A stretch of DNA of 64,000 nucleotides, taken from the NCBI RefSeq assembly GCF_000093085.1, contig NC_014219.1, positions 2,844,384 to 2,908,383 of the forward strand. The letters run 5' to 3'. Shown in pieces: positions 34,062 to 44,339 of the stretch. The notes under the pieces were generated by a model. The model ran no database searches. It saw only the letters and a list, made by a program, of their open reading frames with translations, and was not told where the DNA came from. A program made the position numbers and the translations under genes. Position 1 is the first letter of the stretch; each line of letters begins with the position of its first letter. This stretch comes from [Bacillus] selenitireducens MLS10. GTDB lineage: Bacteria; Bacillota; Bacilli; Bacillales; Salisediminibacteriaceae.

Positions 34062-36833
34062 TTATGCATTTTTCATCAGTAAATCTTCGATGTCAGAGAC
34101 CGGCATCGGTTTGTAATAGTAATAACCCTGAATCGTCTTACAACCGTGTGATACCAGAAAATCAATCTGTTCTTTCTCCTCGACTCCTTCTGCGACTAGT
34201 GAGAGCTTCAGTTTATTAGCTAATGAAATAATGAGCTCCGTAATATCACCATTATCCTCTTTTGGAATTCCTTTAATAAAGGAGCGGTCAATCTTTAATT
34301 CATTTACATTCAACCGCTTCAAGTAGGACAGGGAAGAATAGCCCGTTCCAAAGTCGTCGATGGATACGCGGATTCCCCTGTTGCGGATTTTATCGAGTAC
34401 ATCCATGCAGCGTTCTTCGTCATCAATCAGTATACTCTCCGTCAGCTCAAGCTTCAGTAGAGCAGGATCAAACTTCGTTTGATGAAGATACGTATCGAGT
34501 TTGGACAGGATGGCAGGATCACGGAACTGTGAGCCGGATATATTAACAGAGATCGGTACTGTATGACCCCTTTTTGCAAACGAGGCTGCAATGCGCATCG
34601 ATTCCTCAAGCACCCAGTCCCCGATCTTGATCATAATCCCGTATTTCTCGGCAATTGGAATAAACACATCAGGACGGACGTATGAATCCTCATGATGCCA
34701 ACGAAGCAAGGCTTCCATTCCCACGATACGTCCGGACTCGGCGTTTATCTGAGGCTGCATGTGCAGTTCAAATTCTTCGCGTTCAACTGCAGTTTGAAGG
34801 CGGTTGAAAATCATGAACTGATAGGCAGTCATTTGATTGATCCGCTCATCATAAAAAGTAAACACGGCCTGCTCATTCGGATCTTTATTATGATTTAAAG
34901 CTGCGTTAGCCTGATCGAGGAGTTGACTCGAGGTATCTTGTTTATCCGAATAAACACTCGCACCAAACGCAAGGTTCAGGAATGTGTCTTCACCGTCTAT
35001 TTCGTAACTCTCCATTGCTCTTGCCGTAATCGTTTCAAGTCTTTCTTCAATCGATTCTCCTTCCTCAATCAGGAGAAACATTGCAAATTCCACATTGGTC
35101 CGGCCAATTGCCTCTCCTTCTTGCAGCGATTCCTGAAGTCTGTCACGTAAGGAGAAAATTAGGTTATTGGCGAATTCAAGCCCCTTTGCTTCTTGTATCG
35201 TTCGAAATCCGTTGATATTACAAAGCACCATGCAGGCTCCCTTTAAAGGCACCCTGGTGATTTCTTTCTCAACATGATCCAAAAAAGCCTGCTTGTTCAT
35301 CAGCCCGGTAAAGGCGTCATAGGTTCGCAAATGCGCAATCATGGAATAGGCTTCAATAATTTGAGATTTATCTTCTACCGTCCCCAAAATGTACAACGTA
35401 CCCTCGTAATAGAAGGCCTGCAAACCGATATCGTAATGATGATCATCCAAAACCAGTTCATGGTTGATTGATTCCTCATCGTACATGGATGCAAGTGAAT
35501 CAGATGAAACATCTAACTTCTCTACCAGAGCAGGAATATCAATGGTATGTTTAATCATTATCTGATCCATGGTCTCATTGTGATAGATGACAGTATATTT
35601 AACATCCATAATAAAAAATGCCTGATCCGTTCTGGCAAGTACCGACAACATGAGTTTTAACTGATTCTGTGTAAGTTTATGACTTTCCACTTCATCCAGC
35701 AACCGTTCGTTTTGTTCATTCGCCTCAATTAAATCCTGGCGGATTCGTTTCCCCATGGAGGAAAGCGTTCGAGACAGCTCACCAATTTCATCCTCTCGTG
35801 TTTTAAATGGATCCGGAATCTCGATCTTTTCCCATTCCTCTGTTTCTTGTTTAATCTTTGCTGTTAAATGATGCAAGGGATCCGTCAGTTTTTTTGTTGT
35901 CACATATGCTATACCGACAAACAAACCCGTTGTAAGAAACAGAATGGTTCCAAGTAACTGCATCAGGCTTTGCACGGGGCCGCTTATTTCCTCTTCATCA
36001 ATAACAGCAACTGCATACCAGTCCGTTTCGCTCATCTGATGGTATGAGAAGTAGCGTCCATTTTCATCAGTTCCGTCGATCGCTTCACCATTTATAAGTG
36101 ACTGCAGATAAGTGGCAGGAGCTTCATCATCAAAAATAACCGACTCTTCCGGATGATAAACAGGAAGCCCGTCTCTGTTTACGATAGAAATATAACCGGT
36201 TTCGCCAACGCCATACGCGTTCAGCTCTTCGTAAAGGTCATCGAGCAGGATATCGAGTCCTATCGCACCAAGGAGTTCATGATTAGAATCACGAATGGCT
36301 TTTGAGATGGTGATCGCAGGTTTTCCCGTGCTCAAATCGATATAAGGATCCGATATGACATACTCAGAAGAAGCAACGGCATCTTGATACCACGCTCTCT
36401 CTGACAAAACAAATGATGAACGGGGTTCATAGCCCATTCGATTCGTAATAAGCGTATTCTGTGAGTCAACGGCTAGGTAAATGAGATTCGTGAATGACTG
36501 AGGGGATTTAATGGCGATGAGATCGCGGACAATATCCGGGTAGAGAGGATCGTGAATCACTCTTTCACTTGTTTCCAGTTCTTTGAGGGCGTTAATAAAG
36601 AACCGGTTGGAGGCTTGTTGCTCTGCGATTAATCCGTGTTTGGCAAAAAACTGATCAACTCGTTCAACTACGTATTCCGTTTCTTGCTCAAGCGCGTCCA
36701 ATAAAAAATTGGTCGAAATACGATGAACCTGAAGCCCAACAAACAAAGCAACAATAAGAGTATTTAGGATCAAAGCACTGACAATCAGCACGATTATTTT
36801 ACGTGTCAGACCAAATTTAAAGTAACTCGACAC
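34062..36833 (-). CDS. Cache-HAMP-(degenerate GGDEF)-EAL c-di-GMP phosphodiesterase
   Basis: A 923-aa membrane signalling protein: N-terminal span (about 12-35), an extracellular dCache-like region, a second span (about 285-305), HAMP (about 305-360), a PAS-like segment, a GGDEF domain in which the active-site motif is replaced (TNVEF), and an EAL domain. The EAL catalytic set is intact: [39 protein letters not shown] and AEGVE. It should hydrolyse c-di-GMP, with the GGDEF part perhaps regulatory. It heads an operon with two MCPs, linking a local c-di-GMP output with chemotaxis. Confidence 0.92.
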   Translation of the reverse strand: MSSYFKFGLTRKIIVLIVSALILNTLIVALFVGLQVHRISTNFLLDALEQETEYVVERVDQFFAKHGLIAEQQASNRFFINALKELETSERVIHDPLYPDIVRDLIAIKSPQSFTNLIYLAVDSQNTLITNRMGYEPRSSFVLSERAWYQDAVASSEYVISDPYIDLSTGKPAITISKAIRDSNHELLGAIGLDILLDDLYEELNAYGVGETGYISIVNRDGLPVYHPEESVIFDDEAPATYLQSLINGEAIDGTDENGRYFSYHQMSETDWYAVAVIDEEEISGPVQSLMQLLGTILFLTTGLFVGIAYVTTKKLTDPLHHLTAKIKQETEEWEKIEIPDPFKTREDEIGELSRTLSSMGKRIRQDLIEANEQNERLLDEVESHKLTQNQLKLMLSVLARTDQAFFIMDVKYTVIYHNETMDQIMIKHTIDIPALVEKLDVSSDSLASMYDEESINHELVLDDHHYDIGLQAFYYEGTLYILGTVEDKSQIIEAYSMIAHLRTYDAFTGLMNKQAFLDHVEKEITRVPLKGACMVLCNINGFRTIQEAKGLEFANNLIFSLRDRLQESLQEGEAIGRTNVEFAMFLLIEEGESIEERLETITARAMESYEIDGEDTFLNLAFGASVYSDKQDTSSQLLDQANAALNHNKDPNEQAVFTFYDERINQMTAYQFMIFNRLQTAVEREEFELHMQPQINAESGRIVGMEALLRWHHEDSYVRPDVFIPIAEKYGIMIKIGDWVLEESMRIAASFAKRGHTVPISVNISGSQFRDPAILSKLDTYLHQTKFDPALLKLELTESILIDDEERCMDVLDKIRNRGIRVSIDDFGTGYSSLSYLKRLNVNELKIDRSFIKGIPKEDNGDITELIISLANKLKLSLVAEGVEEKEQIDFLVSHGCKTIQGYYYYKPMPVSDIEDLLMKNA

Positions 36834-37295
36834 TTAGCCTCCTCCCTCCTACTTTAGATTTATTATAAATTAAATATATAGTAACTCGTTTCTAACTGTG
36901 AAGCAATAGCCTAGTTATATATATTGTTCTTTCTTAAACACACTCATGAAATAGTCGCTTTTAAATATATTTTATTTACATTTATGCACTCATGTGGGCA
37001 TTGTCCATAAAAACAATGTACGAATATTGTTATGTATTTATCTGCTCGTTTTCAGTGAATGCCCCCTGAACTGCCAGTATTGATCACATTCAGAGTGCGA
37101 TATCCGATTCAGCTCGATGATCTTGATCCTGCTGAGTCAATATGGCCCACTTCTCCTGCACCTTGAATGGGCCTTCAAAATGCACCCAATCGGTCCTGAT
37201 GCAATACTCACCTGATGTTAAGATCTTTGATAGAAGATCCAACAGCCCTCAGATCCATCAAATCATTGATAGATCCGCGCTAACACTATCTTCTT
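36834..37295. other. AT-rich intergenic region of about 460 bp
   Basis: No convincing gene is seen. The first 200 bp are very AT-rich and should hold the promoter of the EAL-MCP operon. From about 37080 base composition becomes mixed and the minus strand shows short open stretches that may be a decayed gene, but no family could be recognised. Confidence 0.4.
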
Positions 37296-38723
37296 TCATT
37301 TAACTGACGGGTCATTCCAGATACCTCTTTTCTTTAGGGTTTCCTGGCTTCCTTTGAAAATCGTGATCGTTGTACCCATGCCTTCTTCACTGTCAAGGTC
37401 GACGCTGCCCCCATGGGATTCAATGATATCTCTGGCAATTGCCATGCCGAGGCCGCTTCCTTCACCATCCTCCGTATTCGTTCCTTTATAATAGCGTTCA
37501 AAAATCTGTTCTTGATTTTCCCTGGTTATGCCCTTACCTGTATCTGAAATTTCAATCCGATCTGAATGAACGTTCACCTTAATTGAGACATCGTCATCAT
37601 TATGAACAAGCGCGTTTCTTAAGAGATTCATCACTGCGCGAAAGTAAAGATGACGATCGATCTGCCAACATATATCCGATGCATCGCTGTGAAAGGTGAT
37701 ATCCGCCTCTTCAAAACGGGGTTCGTTCAACACCTGGATGACGAGTTCACGAACGAAACCCTCGATTGCAACCGACTCGAATGATAAAGGCAACTCCTGA
37801 TGACGAAGCTTCATTGTCAAATGAAAGTCGTCAATCAGTTCTTTCATATATCGGGACTGCCGTTCAATGACTTCTGCGTAACGGTGCTGATCAGCCTGAG
37901 ACAGCTGATTGTCTTTCAAGAGCTCCGCATAGCCCTGAACTGAAGCAAGAGGTGTTTTCAAATCATGAGAGACATTGTTAATCCATTCAGTACGCATGAC
38001 CTCAAGTTTCTCCCTCTCTTGTTCGTGATACTCATAGGTTCTCGATACATCCTGCAAATTAGCAAATACAGGCTCGAATATCCCTTTTGCTATCTGACCG
38101 TCATCTCGGTAGTCACGATATTTGATACGCCGAATCTCATCAATCAGCTGATAAACTGGCTTTATGATTCCCGAACTGAACAGAAGTCCAAATCCAATGG
38201 CAATCAAGACATTCAACGTCAGCATTATGATTAGCGCACGTCCGGTGAAGTCAATCACAGACTGTGGATGAATCATCATCACCCAGCGACTTTCATTTAG
38301 CTCCGGCGCTCCAATCAGGTAGCTGAAAGCCTCGTAATCGCCCACGAAATACTGATGCAAGTGATCGTCCATATATTTATACCGATGGATCAGCTCCATC
38401 GGTGAATAATGCTCAAGAACATGATCAGGCTTTCTGACACTCATCACTTCAGAGCCGGTATCATCAAGGACTTGCAGCCAGGCCCCCCTTTGCTCGAGTT
38501 CAGTCAACCCCTCACTACTCACCTTCACTTCACCGTGATCAAGCGACAAATACTGATCAAAAGAACGGACAAACGTCTCCATGGATTCGCCAGAAACGGA
38601 CCGTTCCGGATCTGCATTCTGATAGAAAAGCAACGCAAAAAAGAGTGTCGTATTGACAAGCAGTACGACAACCACAAGCAACAGTAATGAAATGAAGTAT
38701 CTTGAAGTTAATCGCCATCTCAT
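37296..38723 (-). CDS. Sensor histidine kinase of the Yxd-like module
   Basis: A 475-aa kinase with two spans (about residues 9-33 and 163-187) around an extracytoplasmic domain of about 130 residues, then a HisKA domain with the phospho-acceptor His near residue 252 (NNVSHDLKTPLAS) and an ATPase domain (NLLRNALVHN; DTGKGI; GSGLGMAI). The large sensor domain distinguishes it from the short-looped BceS/YxdK kinases of similar modules, so it may sense its signal directly. It follows the response regulator gene by 17 bp. Confidence 0.9.
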   Translation of the reverse strand: MRWRLTSRYFISLLLLVVVVLLVNTTLFFALLFYQNADPERSVSGESMETFVRSFDQYLSLDHGEVKVSSEGLTELEQRGAWLQVLDDTGSEVMSVRKPDHVLEHYSPMELIHRYKYMDDHLHQYFVGDYEAFSYLIGAPELNESRWVMMIHPQSVIDFTGRALIIMLTLNVLIAIGFGLLFSSGIIKPVYQLIDEIRRIKYRDYRDDGQIAKGIFEPVFANLQDVSRTYEYHEQEREKLEVMRTEWINNVSHDLKTPLASVQGYAELLKDNQLSQADQHRYAEVIERQSRYMKELIDDFHLTMKLRHQELPLSFESVAIEGFVRELVIQVLNEPRFEEADITFHSDASDICWQIDRHLYFRAVMNLLRNALVHNDDDVSIKVNVHSDRIEISDTGKGITRENQEQIFERYYKGTNTEDGEGSGLGMAIARDIIESHGGSVDLDSEEGMGTTITIFKGSQETLKKRGIWNDPSVK

Positions 38724-38740
38724 TTTTAAAACACTCCTTT

Positions 38741-39451
38741 TTACTTTTTCACATTCAAGCGATATCCCAGTCCTTTGACCGTCTTGATCAAGACCGGTGA
38801 AGATGGATTCTCCTCAACCTTCTCCCGCAGACGCCTGATATGAACCATTAACGTATTTGCCGCTCCGAAATATGACTCATTCCAAACCGTTTCATAAAGC
38901 GTCTCCTGGCTGATAATCTGACCTTGGCGCCTGATAAAACATGCCAATAAACCCGCTTCTTTTGCGGTCAAATCCAATGGCTGATCATGTAAATACATCT
39001 CAGTCTCATCCTCGTTCATCGTAAACGGTCCTGCTTTAAGAATTCGGGATTCCCCGGAACGAGCCGTATCCTGTTTCGCATAAGTTCCGGCTCTTCGCAG
39101 TTGCGACTTTACACGATACACCACTTCCTTCGGACTGAACGGTTTTGTTACGTAATCATCTCCTCCGAGTGACAGGGCAAGCAGTTTATCCACTTCGTCT
39201 GATTTCGCTGAGAGAAAGAGAATCGGAACCGTTGAGTGCCCCCTGATTTTTGCACAGAAATCAAGACCATTCCCATCAGGAAGCATGATGTCCAAAATGA
39301 TCAAATCCGGCTCGATAAGTATAAACTGATCCCAAGCCTCTGACAAATTAGCTGCAGTAACGACTTCCGTGTACCCCTCTTGCTTCAATGCTTCTTTCAG
39401 TAACACTCTTAAGTCCATTTCGTCGTCCACCACAAGTATTCGTTCATTCAT
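38741..39451 (-). CDS. OmpR/PhoB-family response regulator (YxdJ-like)
   Basis: A 236-aa regulator. The receiver domain has the acidic pocket at Asp9/Asp10 (LVVDDE), the phospho-acceptor Asp54 (LIILDIMLPDG) and the conserved Lys in TKPFSPKE. A winged-helix DNA-binding domain forms the C-terminus (VHIRRLREKVEENP, IKTVKGLGYRL). It is divergent from the ABC operon, with three 11-bp repeats between. That layout implies it activates the ABC genes. Confidence 0.92.
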   Translation of the reverse strand: MNERILVVDDEMDLRVLLKEALKQEGYTEVVTAANLSEAWDQFILIEPDLIILDIMLPDGNGLDFCAKIRGHSTVPILFLSAKSDEVDKLLALSLGGDDYVTKPFSPKEVVYRVKSQLRRAGTYAKQDTARSGESRILKAGPFTMNEDETEMYLHDQPLDLTAKEAGLLACFIRRQGQIISQETLYETVWNESYFGAANTLMVHIRRLREKVEENPSSPVLIKTVKGLGYRLNVKK

Positions 39452-39484
39452 CGCATCGCAGCTCCTTTGTACCGATTTCTTAAG

Positions 39485-39533
39485 GATTATGTAAGGTTGA
39501 TGTCAATCTGACGTAAGTTTCTAAAGCTATGAT
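39485..39533 (+). promoter_or_regulatory. Three tandem 11-bp repeats and -10 box ahead of the ABC operon
   Basis: GATTATGTAAG (39485-39495), GTTGATGTCAA (39496-39506) and TCTGACGTAAG (39507-39517) are contiguous 11-bp direct repeats with consensus TKAYGTMAR. They end 10 bp before TATGAT (39528-39533). This is the spacing of OmpR/PhoB-type activator boxes that replace the -35 element. Confidence 0.7.
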
Positions 39534-39563
39534 ACAGCTATACGAAAGAGGTGTATAGCATTT

Positions 39564-40331
39564 ATGTCTACATTAATTAAAGTCAATCAATTAAGAAAAA
39601 CGTACGGAAAAGGAGAAAAAGCCTTTCATGCAGTTGACGGTATTTCCTTCGAACTCGAACAAGGAGAATTCATCGCTGTAATGGGCCCGTCAGGTTCAGG
39701 TAAGTCAACCCTTTTGAACTTGTTATCAACCATCGACCGTCCCACGGAGGGGGATATTATAGTTGAGGGCGCTAATTTATCTGCGATGACAGAAAAAGAC
39801 CTGGCTGACTTTCGCCAAAAAAAACTTGGCTTTATTTTTCAAGAATACAACCTGCTCGATTCCCTTACCGTGGAAGAGAATATCATGCTTCCTCTGGCAA
39901 TTTCGAAAGCAGCTCCTCAGACTATGAAACAGCGCGTTCAGATCCTGACGACAATTTTCGGTATTGATCGGCTGCTCAAGCACTTTCCGCATCAACTGTC
40001 TGGCGGACAAAAACAGCGCACTGCAGCCTGCAGAGCACTTGTTGCTGATCCGGCATTCATATTCGCCGACGAACCAACCGGTGCTTTGGATTCCAAATCA
40101 GCGACAGATCTTCTCGAACGGTTGAACAGAATAAACAGTGATCAGGAAACAACAATCCTTATGGTTACACACGACGCGTACGCGGCGAGTTTCTGTCGCA
40201 GAGTGATGTTCATTAAAGACGGTTGTCTGTTCAAGGAGTTGTACAGGCGTGATCGTTCTCAGAATGATTTCTTCAAAAAAATCCTTGAAGAGATTGCAAC
40301 GACAGGTGGTGAAACGGATGAGGTTCACTGA
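39564..40331 (+). CDS. ABC ATP-binding protein (YxdL/BceA-like)
   Basis: A 255-aa ATPase of the MacB/BceA group: Walker A GPSGSGKSTL, signature LSGGQKQRTAACRAL, Walker B FIFADEPTGALD, switch His in MVTHDAYAA. Such ATPases pair with a ten-span FtsX-type permease to protect against peptide antibiotics. Here the permease gene overlaps its 3' end. The final residues are unusually long and hydrophilic, as in the Yxd/Bce group. Confidence 0.92.
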   Translation: MSTLIKVNQLRKTYGKGEKAFHAVDGISFELEQGEFIAVMGPSGSGKSTLLNLLSTIDRPTEGDIIVEGANLSAMTEKDLADFRQKKLGFIFQEYNLLDSLTVEENIMLPLAISKAAPQTMKQRVQILTTIFGIDRLLKHFPHQLSGGQKQRTAACRALVADPAFIFADEPTGALDSKSATDLLERLNRINSDQETTILMVTHDAYAASFCRRVMFIKDGCLFKELYRRDRSQNDFFKKILEEIATTGGETDEVH

Positions 40332-42186
40332 TATCGCACGAAAGAATGTCATCCGAAACCTTAGAAGCTACGGTTTGTACATCGGGACGACGATTTTTTC
40401 GATCACAGTATACGTCTCATTTATGATGCTGCGTTACACCAATGAATTTGCATCCATCACCGCGTCTTCTGATCAAATCAGCGGAATGATGACAGCCGGT
40501 TCGTTTGTCTTAATGATCTTCGCAGGATTATTTATCACTTATTCCAATACATTTTTCATGAGAAAAAGAATGAACGAGATCGGCTTGTACGCATTGATTG
40601 GTATGCGAAAACGAACAATCGCACTTATGATGTTTACAGAAAACGTATTGCTCGGATTCTTCTCATTACTTATCGGTCTCATTCTTGGAATTCTGTCTTC
40701 AAGGCTCTTCGCGTTGGTTTTGATGAGGTTAATGAATCTCGAAGTAGTAACACATATCGGTATTTCTCCTGAAGCTGTTATTCAAACAGTTGCAGTATTC
40801 GGTTTGATTTTTCTCTTTACATCCACTGTTGCATCAAGAATGATCTATCGGTATTCTTTGATCGAATTATTCAAAGGCAGTCAGACGTCGGAATCGTTAC
40901 CTAAGGCTCGCCTGACTTCTGCTCTGTTGGGGATCATCTTCATCAGCTCCGGCTACATGATCGCCTTGCAAGATTTAACAGATTCCGCTGCATGGCAGTT
41001 CTTTAAGCTGTCTACCCCACTTGTCATCATTTCCCTAACTGTGATCGGAACCGGGTTACTGATTACGAGCAGTCTCTTCTATCTGCTGACTTATCTCAGA
41101 ACGCGTATTCGCTGGAGTTGGAAAAAATTAAACGTATTTACTGCTTCACAGTTGCTCTACCGAATTCGCGGTAATGCGAAGTCTCTGACGTTAATTGCTG
41201 TCTTAAGCGCAGTCACAATGACGGCCGGCGGCGCCGTTTACGGACTTTACTATACTGTCGATGAAATGACAACCTCACAACATCCTCATACGTTTATGTG
41301 GCAAGGAGAATCCCCTGCACTTAATTCGGCGGATTTCATCTATCAAGAGGAGTTTGATGCAAAGCAGGCTCGCATTCATCATAGCGATACGATCCTCGAA
41401 TATACAATTATTACACCGGCTGACTTCAACAACGTAGCCAACCATCTGAACAAAGAACCCATTCGGGCAATCTCCGATTCAGAAGTCATTATCTACGACG
41501 GGTTATTTGACGAACGTTGGTCTGATCGGCCTTCAACCGTGGAATTGAACAACCACTTATACGATGTCAGCTCCTTTAACGAGCAAGCTCTTTTCAATAC
41601 AGGAACCGTGTTCGGACCTGTTCTGATTTTGGCTGACTCAGTATATGAACAGCTCAACCAGAAGGAAACCACCTATCACTACGCAGGAACAGATCACTAC
41701 CGACAGCAACAGTCACTCTCTGGCGAGCTCGAATCACAGCTGTCAGAGGATCAACAGTTCTCGAGTGCACCTGCAACCTACAGTGCATTAATCACAACCT
41801 TTGGAGCAATGCTGTTTACAGGCTCCTTCCTTGGGCTGGTCTTTTTGATTGCAACCGGCAGCGTTATCTTTTTCAAGCTCATCACAGAAGCGGAGAACGA
41901 TAAACGAGCCTATCAGTTGCTGTATCAGGTCGGTGCCTCCTACAGCGACATCCGAAAAAGTGTGTACCAACAAGTCGGGATCATGTTTTTCATCCCCTTC
42001 CTGATCGGCACGGCACATACAGCTGTTGCACTGACCGCATTCTCACGTCTTCTTAACATGGATCTGCTCATTCCTGTCACGATCTGGATTCTTATCTGTG
42101 CATTGATTAACTTACTGTATTTCATCATCACCGGCCGGTATTGCATGAAACTGATCATGCCCCGAGTCGAAAAGGGAGATAGTTAA
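40318..42186 (+). CDS. FtsX-type ABC permease (YxdM/BceB-like)
   Basis: A 622-aa permease. It has ten predicted spans: one near residue 20, a group of three at about 50-180, pairs around 200-320, then an extracellular domain of about 200 residues, and three final spans. This is the BceB/YxdM plan, where the large loop senses or handles the peptide. 622 aa is also the length of B. subtilis YxdM. The ATG at 40318 overlaps the ATPase stop and has AGGTGG upstream; the frame upstream to 40249 lies inside the ATPase gene. Confidence 0.9.
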   Translation: MRFTDIARKNVIRNLRSYGLYIGTTIFSITVYVSFMMLRYTNEFASITASSDQISGMMTAGSFVLMIFAGLFITYSNTFFMRKRMNEIGLYALIGMRKRTIALMMFTENVLLGFFSLLIGLILGILSSRLFALVLMRLMNLEVVTHIGISPEAVIQTVAVFGLIFLFTSTVASRMIYRYSLIELFKGSQTSESLPKARLTSALLGIIFISSGYMIALQDLTDSAAWQFFKLSTPLVIISLTVIGTGLLITSSLFYLLTYLRTRIRWSWKKLNVFTASQLLYRIRGNAKSLTLIAVLSAVTMTAGGAVYGLYYTVDEMTTSQHPHTFMWQGESPALNSADFIYQEEFDAKQARIHHSDTILEYTIITPADFNNVANHLNKEPIRAISDSEVIIYDGLFDERWSDRPSTVELNNHLYDVSSFNEQALFNTGTVFGPVLILADSVYEQLNQKETTYHYAGTDHYRQQQSLSGELESQLSEDQQFSSAPATYSALITTFGAMLFTGSFLGLVFLIATGSVIFFKLITEAENDKRAYQLLYQVGASYSDIRKSVYQQVGIMFFIPFLIGTAHTAVALTAFSRLLNMDLLIPVTIWILICALINLLYFIITGRYCMKLIMPRVEKGDS

Positions 42187-42552
42187 ATGAAAAAAACGAT
42201 AATTATACTCATCAGTACACTCGTTTCACTTGCCGTTATCGCTGTTGTTATCATCGCTACCATCGACTTTAACCGAGTCGGCAAAGATCATGCCTATACC
42301 TTGATCACAGAAAATGGCGACACAGAGGAAACGGTCACAGGATCAGGAGAAGTCTTCACCCGATATCACTACAGTCAATCTGCCTTTACAGATGAAGGAG
42401 AGGAAATCACCGTTTCCTTCTCTTCACATAAGAACCTGAGACATGGTGCTTATCTGAGACTTTATATGAACCATACCGATGTCACTTCCTATGATGAAGT
42501 GCAAACAGAGGACGTTCCTGCACAGGCGCTCGAAACGCTCATGCAAGAATAA
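42187..42552 (+). CDS. YxeA-family small exported protein
   Basis: A 121-aa protein with an N-terminal span (about residues 4-24) and an extracellular part. The region GKDHAYTLITENG...TRYHYSQSAFTDEGEEITVSFSS...LRHGAYLRLYMN matches the YxeA (DUF1093) family, probably a small OB-fold-like domain. Its ATG follows the permease stop immediately. In B. subtilis yxeA is the last gene after yxdLM, so this confirms a yxdJK-LM-yxeA-like module. Its role is not known. Confidence 0.88.
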   Translation: MKKTIIILISTLVSLAVIAVVIIATIDFNRVGKDHAYTLITENGDTEETVTGSGEVFTRYHYSQSAFTDEGEEITVSFSSHKNLRHGAYLRLYMNHTDVTSYDEVQTEDVPAQALETLMQE

Positions 42553-42593
42553 ATATCAGTCTCCCGCCTATAACAAACAGGACATACCTGAAT

Positions 42594-42638
42594 ACAGCCT
42601 CAGACTATTGGGATCATTCCATAGCCTGAGGCTGTTTC
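42594..42638 (+). terminator. Terminator of the Yxd-like ABC operon
   Basis: ACAGCCTCAG pairs with CTGAGGCTGT around a 22-base loop and is followed by TTTC. About 285 bp without recognisable genes follow, up to the convergent YcxB-like gene. Confidence 0.75.
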
Positions 42639-42923
42639 AAATAAAAATAGCTATTTATCAGACAGAAGCCGTATGAAATGTTAGAGATAAGGAAGAGTCA
42701 TCTTTGCAACACAACGAGCCTACAAAATCGTACATGAGAGCTAAGAGCTTACCTGTCAAAATAGTAATACAGATAAACTGATTCTAATCATCCTTAAGTC
42801 AGCACCTGCTTCTGTCAATGCATGCAAAAAACAGGCACTGTATTCAGTAAAACAGCTTTGCTATGGCTCAATGATACAACAAAAAGTCACATAACAGCTG
42901 CCTTCCTTGTTCTTTAATCTGAG

Positions 42924-43445
42924 TTATAACACTGGGGGAACCTTAAGTTCTTCCAAAAGTTCACTTTTGAGTTCCTCACTCAAAAATCTGGTAGGTATGA
43001 TATGAGCGGTAATACTGCTCAAATAAATAAGAATCATGTCTTCATATACTTTGACTTCCTGTATACTTTGCTTTGATGTTGTCTCGGAGGAATTCCCACC
43101 GACAACTTTTATCGTTTGATCATCCAGTGTCATTATCTTTTTCCCGAATATCGATGAATTTTCTCCCTCTTGCAGCAATTTCTCAGTTTGCCGCCTTATA
43201 ACTCTTTTATGTTGCTTTGGATATGTGATGATCCATACCAATATAAATAGTAGTGCAATAACAACCCAATAAGACGCGGGTTGCTGAAATATAATTGTCC
43301 CAATGGCATACACAGGTACAGAAAACAACAACGGAATGCCATATCTCAGGAAATTGTATACCTTTCTTTGCGATGGTGAATTTTCGATATGATACAGGTT
43401 GAAATTTATATAATCATCTTTTGTTATCTCAAATCTTAATTCCAC
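42924..43445 (-). CDS. YcxB-like membrane protein
   Basis: A 173-aa protein with two adjacent spans (about residues 33-52 and 57-76) and a cytoplasmic C-terminal part (about 95-168) resembling the YcxB/PH-like domain (LDDQTIKVVGG, SIQEVKVYEDMILIYLSS, IIPTRFLS). The N-terminal segment FEITKDDYINFNLYHIENS is characteristic of this small family. Function is unknown. The region is AT-richer than its surroundings and directly borders an IS3 element, so the locus is accessory in appearance. Confidence 0.75.
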   Translation of the reverse strand: MELRFEITKDDYINFNLYHIENSPSQRKVYNFLRYGIPLLFSVPVYAIGTIIFQQPASYWVVIALLFILVWIITYPKQHKRVIRRQTEKLLQEGENSSIFGKKIMTLDDQTIKVVGGNSSETTSKQSIQEVKVYEDMILIYLSSITAHIIPTRFLSEELKSELLEELKVPPVL

Positions 43446-43509
43446 GGATGTTCCCTTCTCTCTCGCTTTAATGTGTAATGGTATGTCAACACTAAATCGG
43501 ACAAAAAAA

Positions 43510-44298
43510 TTAAGGTCCCGTTGACTTGTATTCAGCTGGTGATAAATAATCCAATGATCCGTGAATTCGAATATTGTTGAACCAGTTCACATAATCAAAA
43601 AGTTCAAGATCAAGTTCTTGTTGGCTAGAAAAAACCGCACCACGAACGAATTCGATCTTGATGGTCTTGAATGTGGCTTCAGCTACGGCATTGTCATAGG
43701 GCGTTCCTTTGTCACTCAATGATCTGGTAATACCGAAGGTATCGAGTGCCTGGTCGATCAGGTGATTTTTAAACTCAGTGCCTCTGTCTGTATGAAAGAT
43801 CTCGATCCGATTTAGATTGTAGGGGACGGATGCAAAGGCAGTTTGAACTAATTCAGCGGTTTTATGAGGCCCGGCGCTGAACCCAATAATCTCACGATTA
43901 TATAAATCGACTAATACACAAATATAATGCCATGCTTTGTTCACGCGGACATACGTTAAATCGCTGACAACAACGCTTAATTCGTCGTCCTGATCAAACT
44001 TCCGGTCCAGTGTGTTGCCTGTTTCGGATTCATTGCAGCTAGATTTTGAAGGTTTAAATTGAGCTACGGTATACTTTGATACCAAACCCTGTTCAGCCAT
44101 GATCCGCTTGATACGGCGTCTCGACACCGTCCATCCAGCTCTTTTCAATTCAGCTTTGATCTTCCGTTGACCATAGATCTTACGACTCTTCATGAAAATG
44201 CTTACGATCAATTCTGTCAGTTCTTCTTGCTCTGATTCATTTTGCCGTTTGGATTCGTAATAGAATGAGCTTCTTGCAATTTGTAGGACGTCGCACAT
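43510..44298 (-). CDS. IS3-family transposase OrfB (integrase catalytic domain)
   Basis: The rve integrase domain has the DDE set: Asp in VVVSDLTYV, Asp in IFHTDRGTEFKN, Glu in AEATFKTIKIE. It is preceded by a helix-turn-helix-like segment (RRIKRIMAEQGL). The frame is open upstream of the ATG at 44298 to the orfA stop, one base behind the orfA frame, near CGAAAG. Production as an OrfAB fusion by -1 frameshifting, usual for IS3, is therefore likely. The independent start at 44298 is uncertain. Confidence 0.9.
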   Translation of the reverse strand: MCDVLQIARSSFYYESKRQNESEQEELTELIVSIFMKSRKIYGQRKIKAELKRAGWTVSRRRIKRIMAEQGLVSKYTVAQFKPSKSSCNESETGNTLDRKFDQDDELSVVVSDLTYVRVNKAWHYICVLVDLYNREIIGFSAGPHKTAELVQTAFASVPYNLNRIEIFHTDRGTEFKNHLIDQALDTFGITRSLSDKGTPYDNAVAEATFKTIKIEFVRGAVFSSQQELDLELFDYVNWFNNIRIHGSLDYLSPAEYKSTGP

Positions 44299-44339
44299 TG
44301 CTGATACCGAGTATTTGTAACGATTAGCCTTGATTACAT

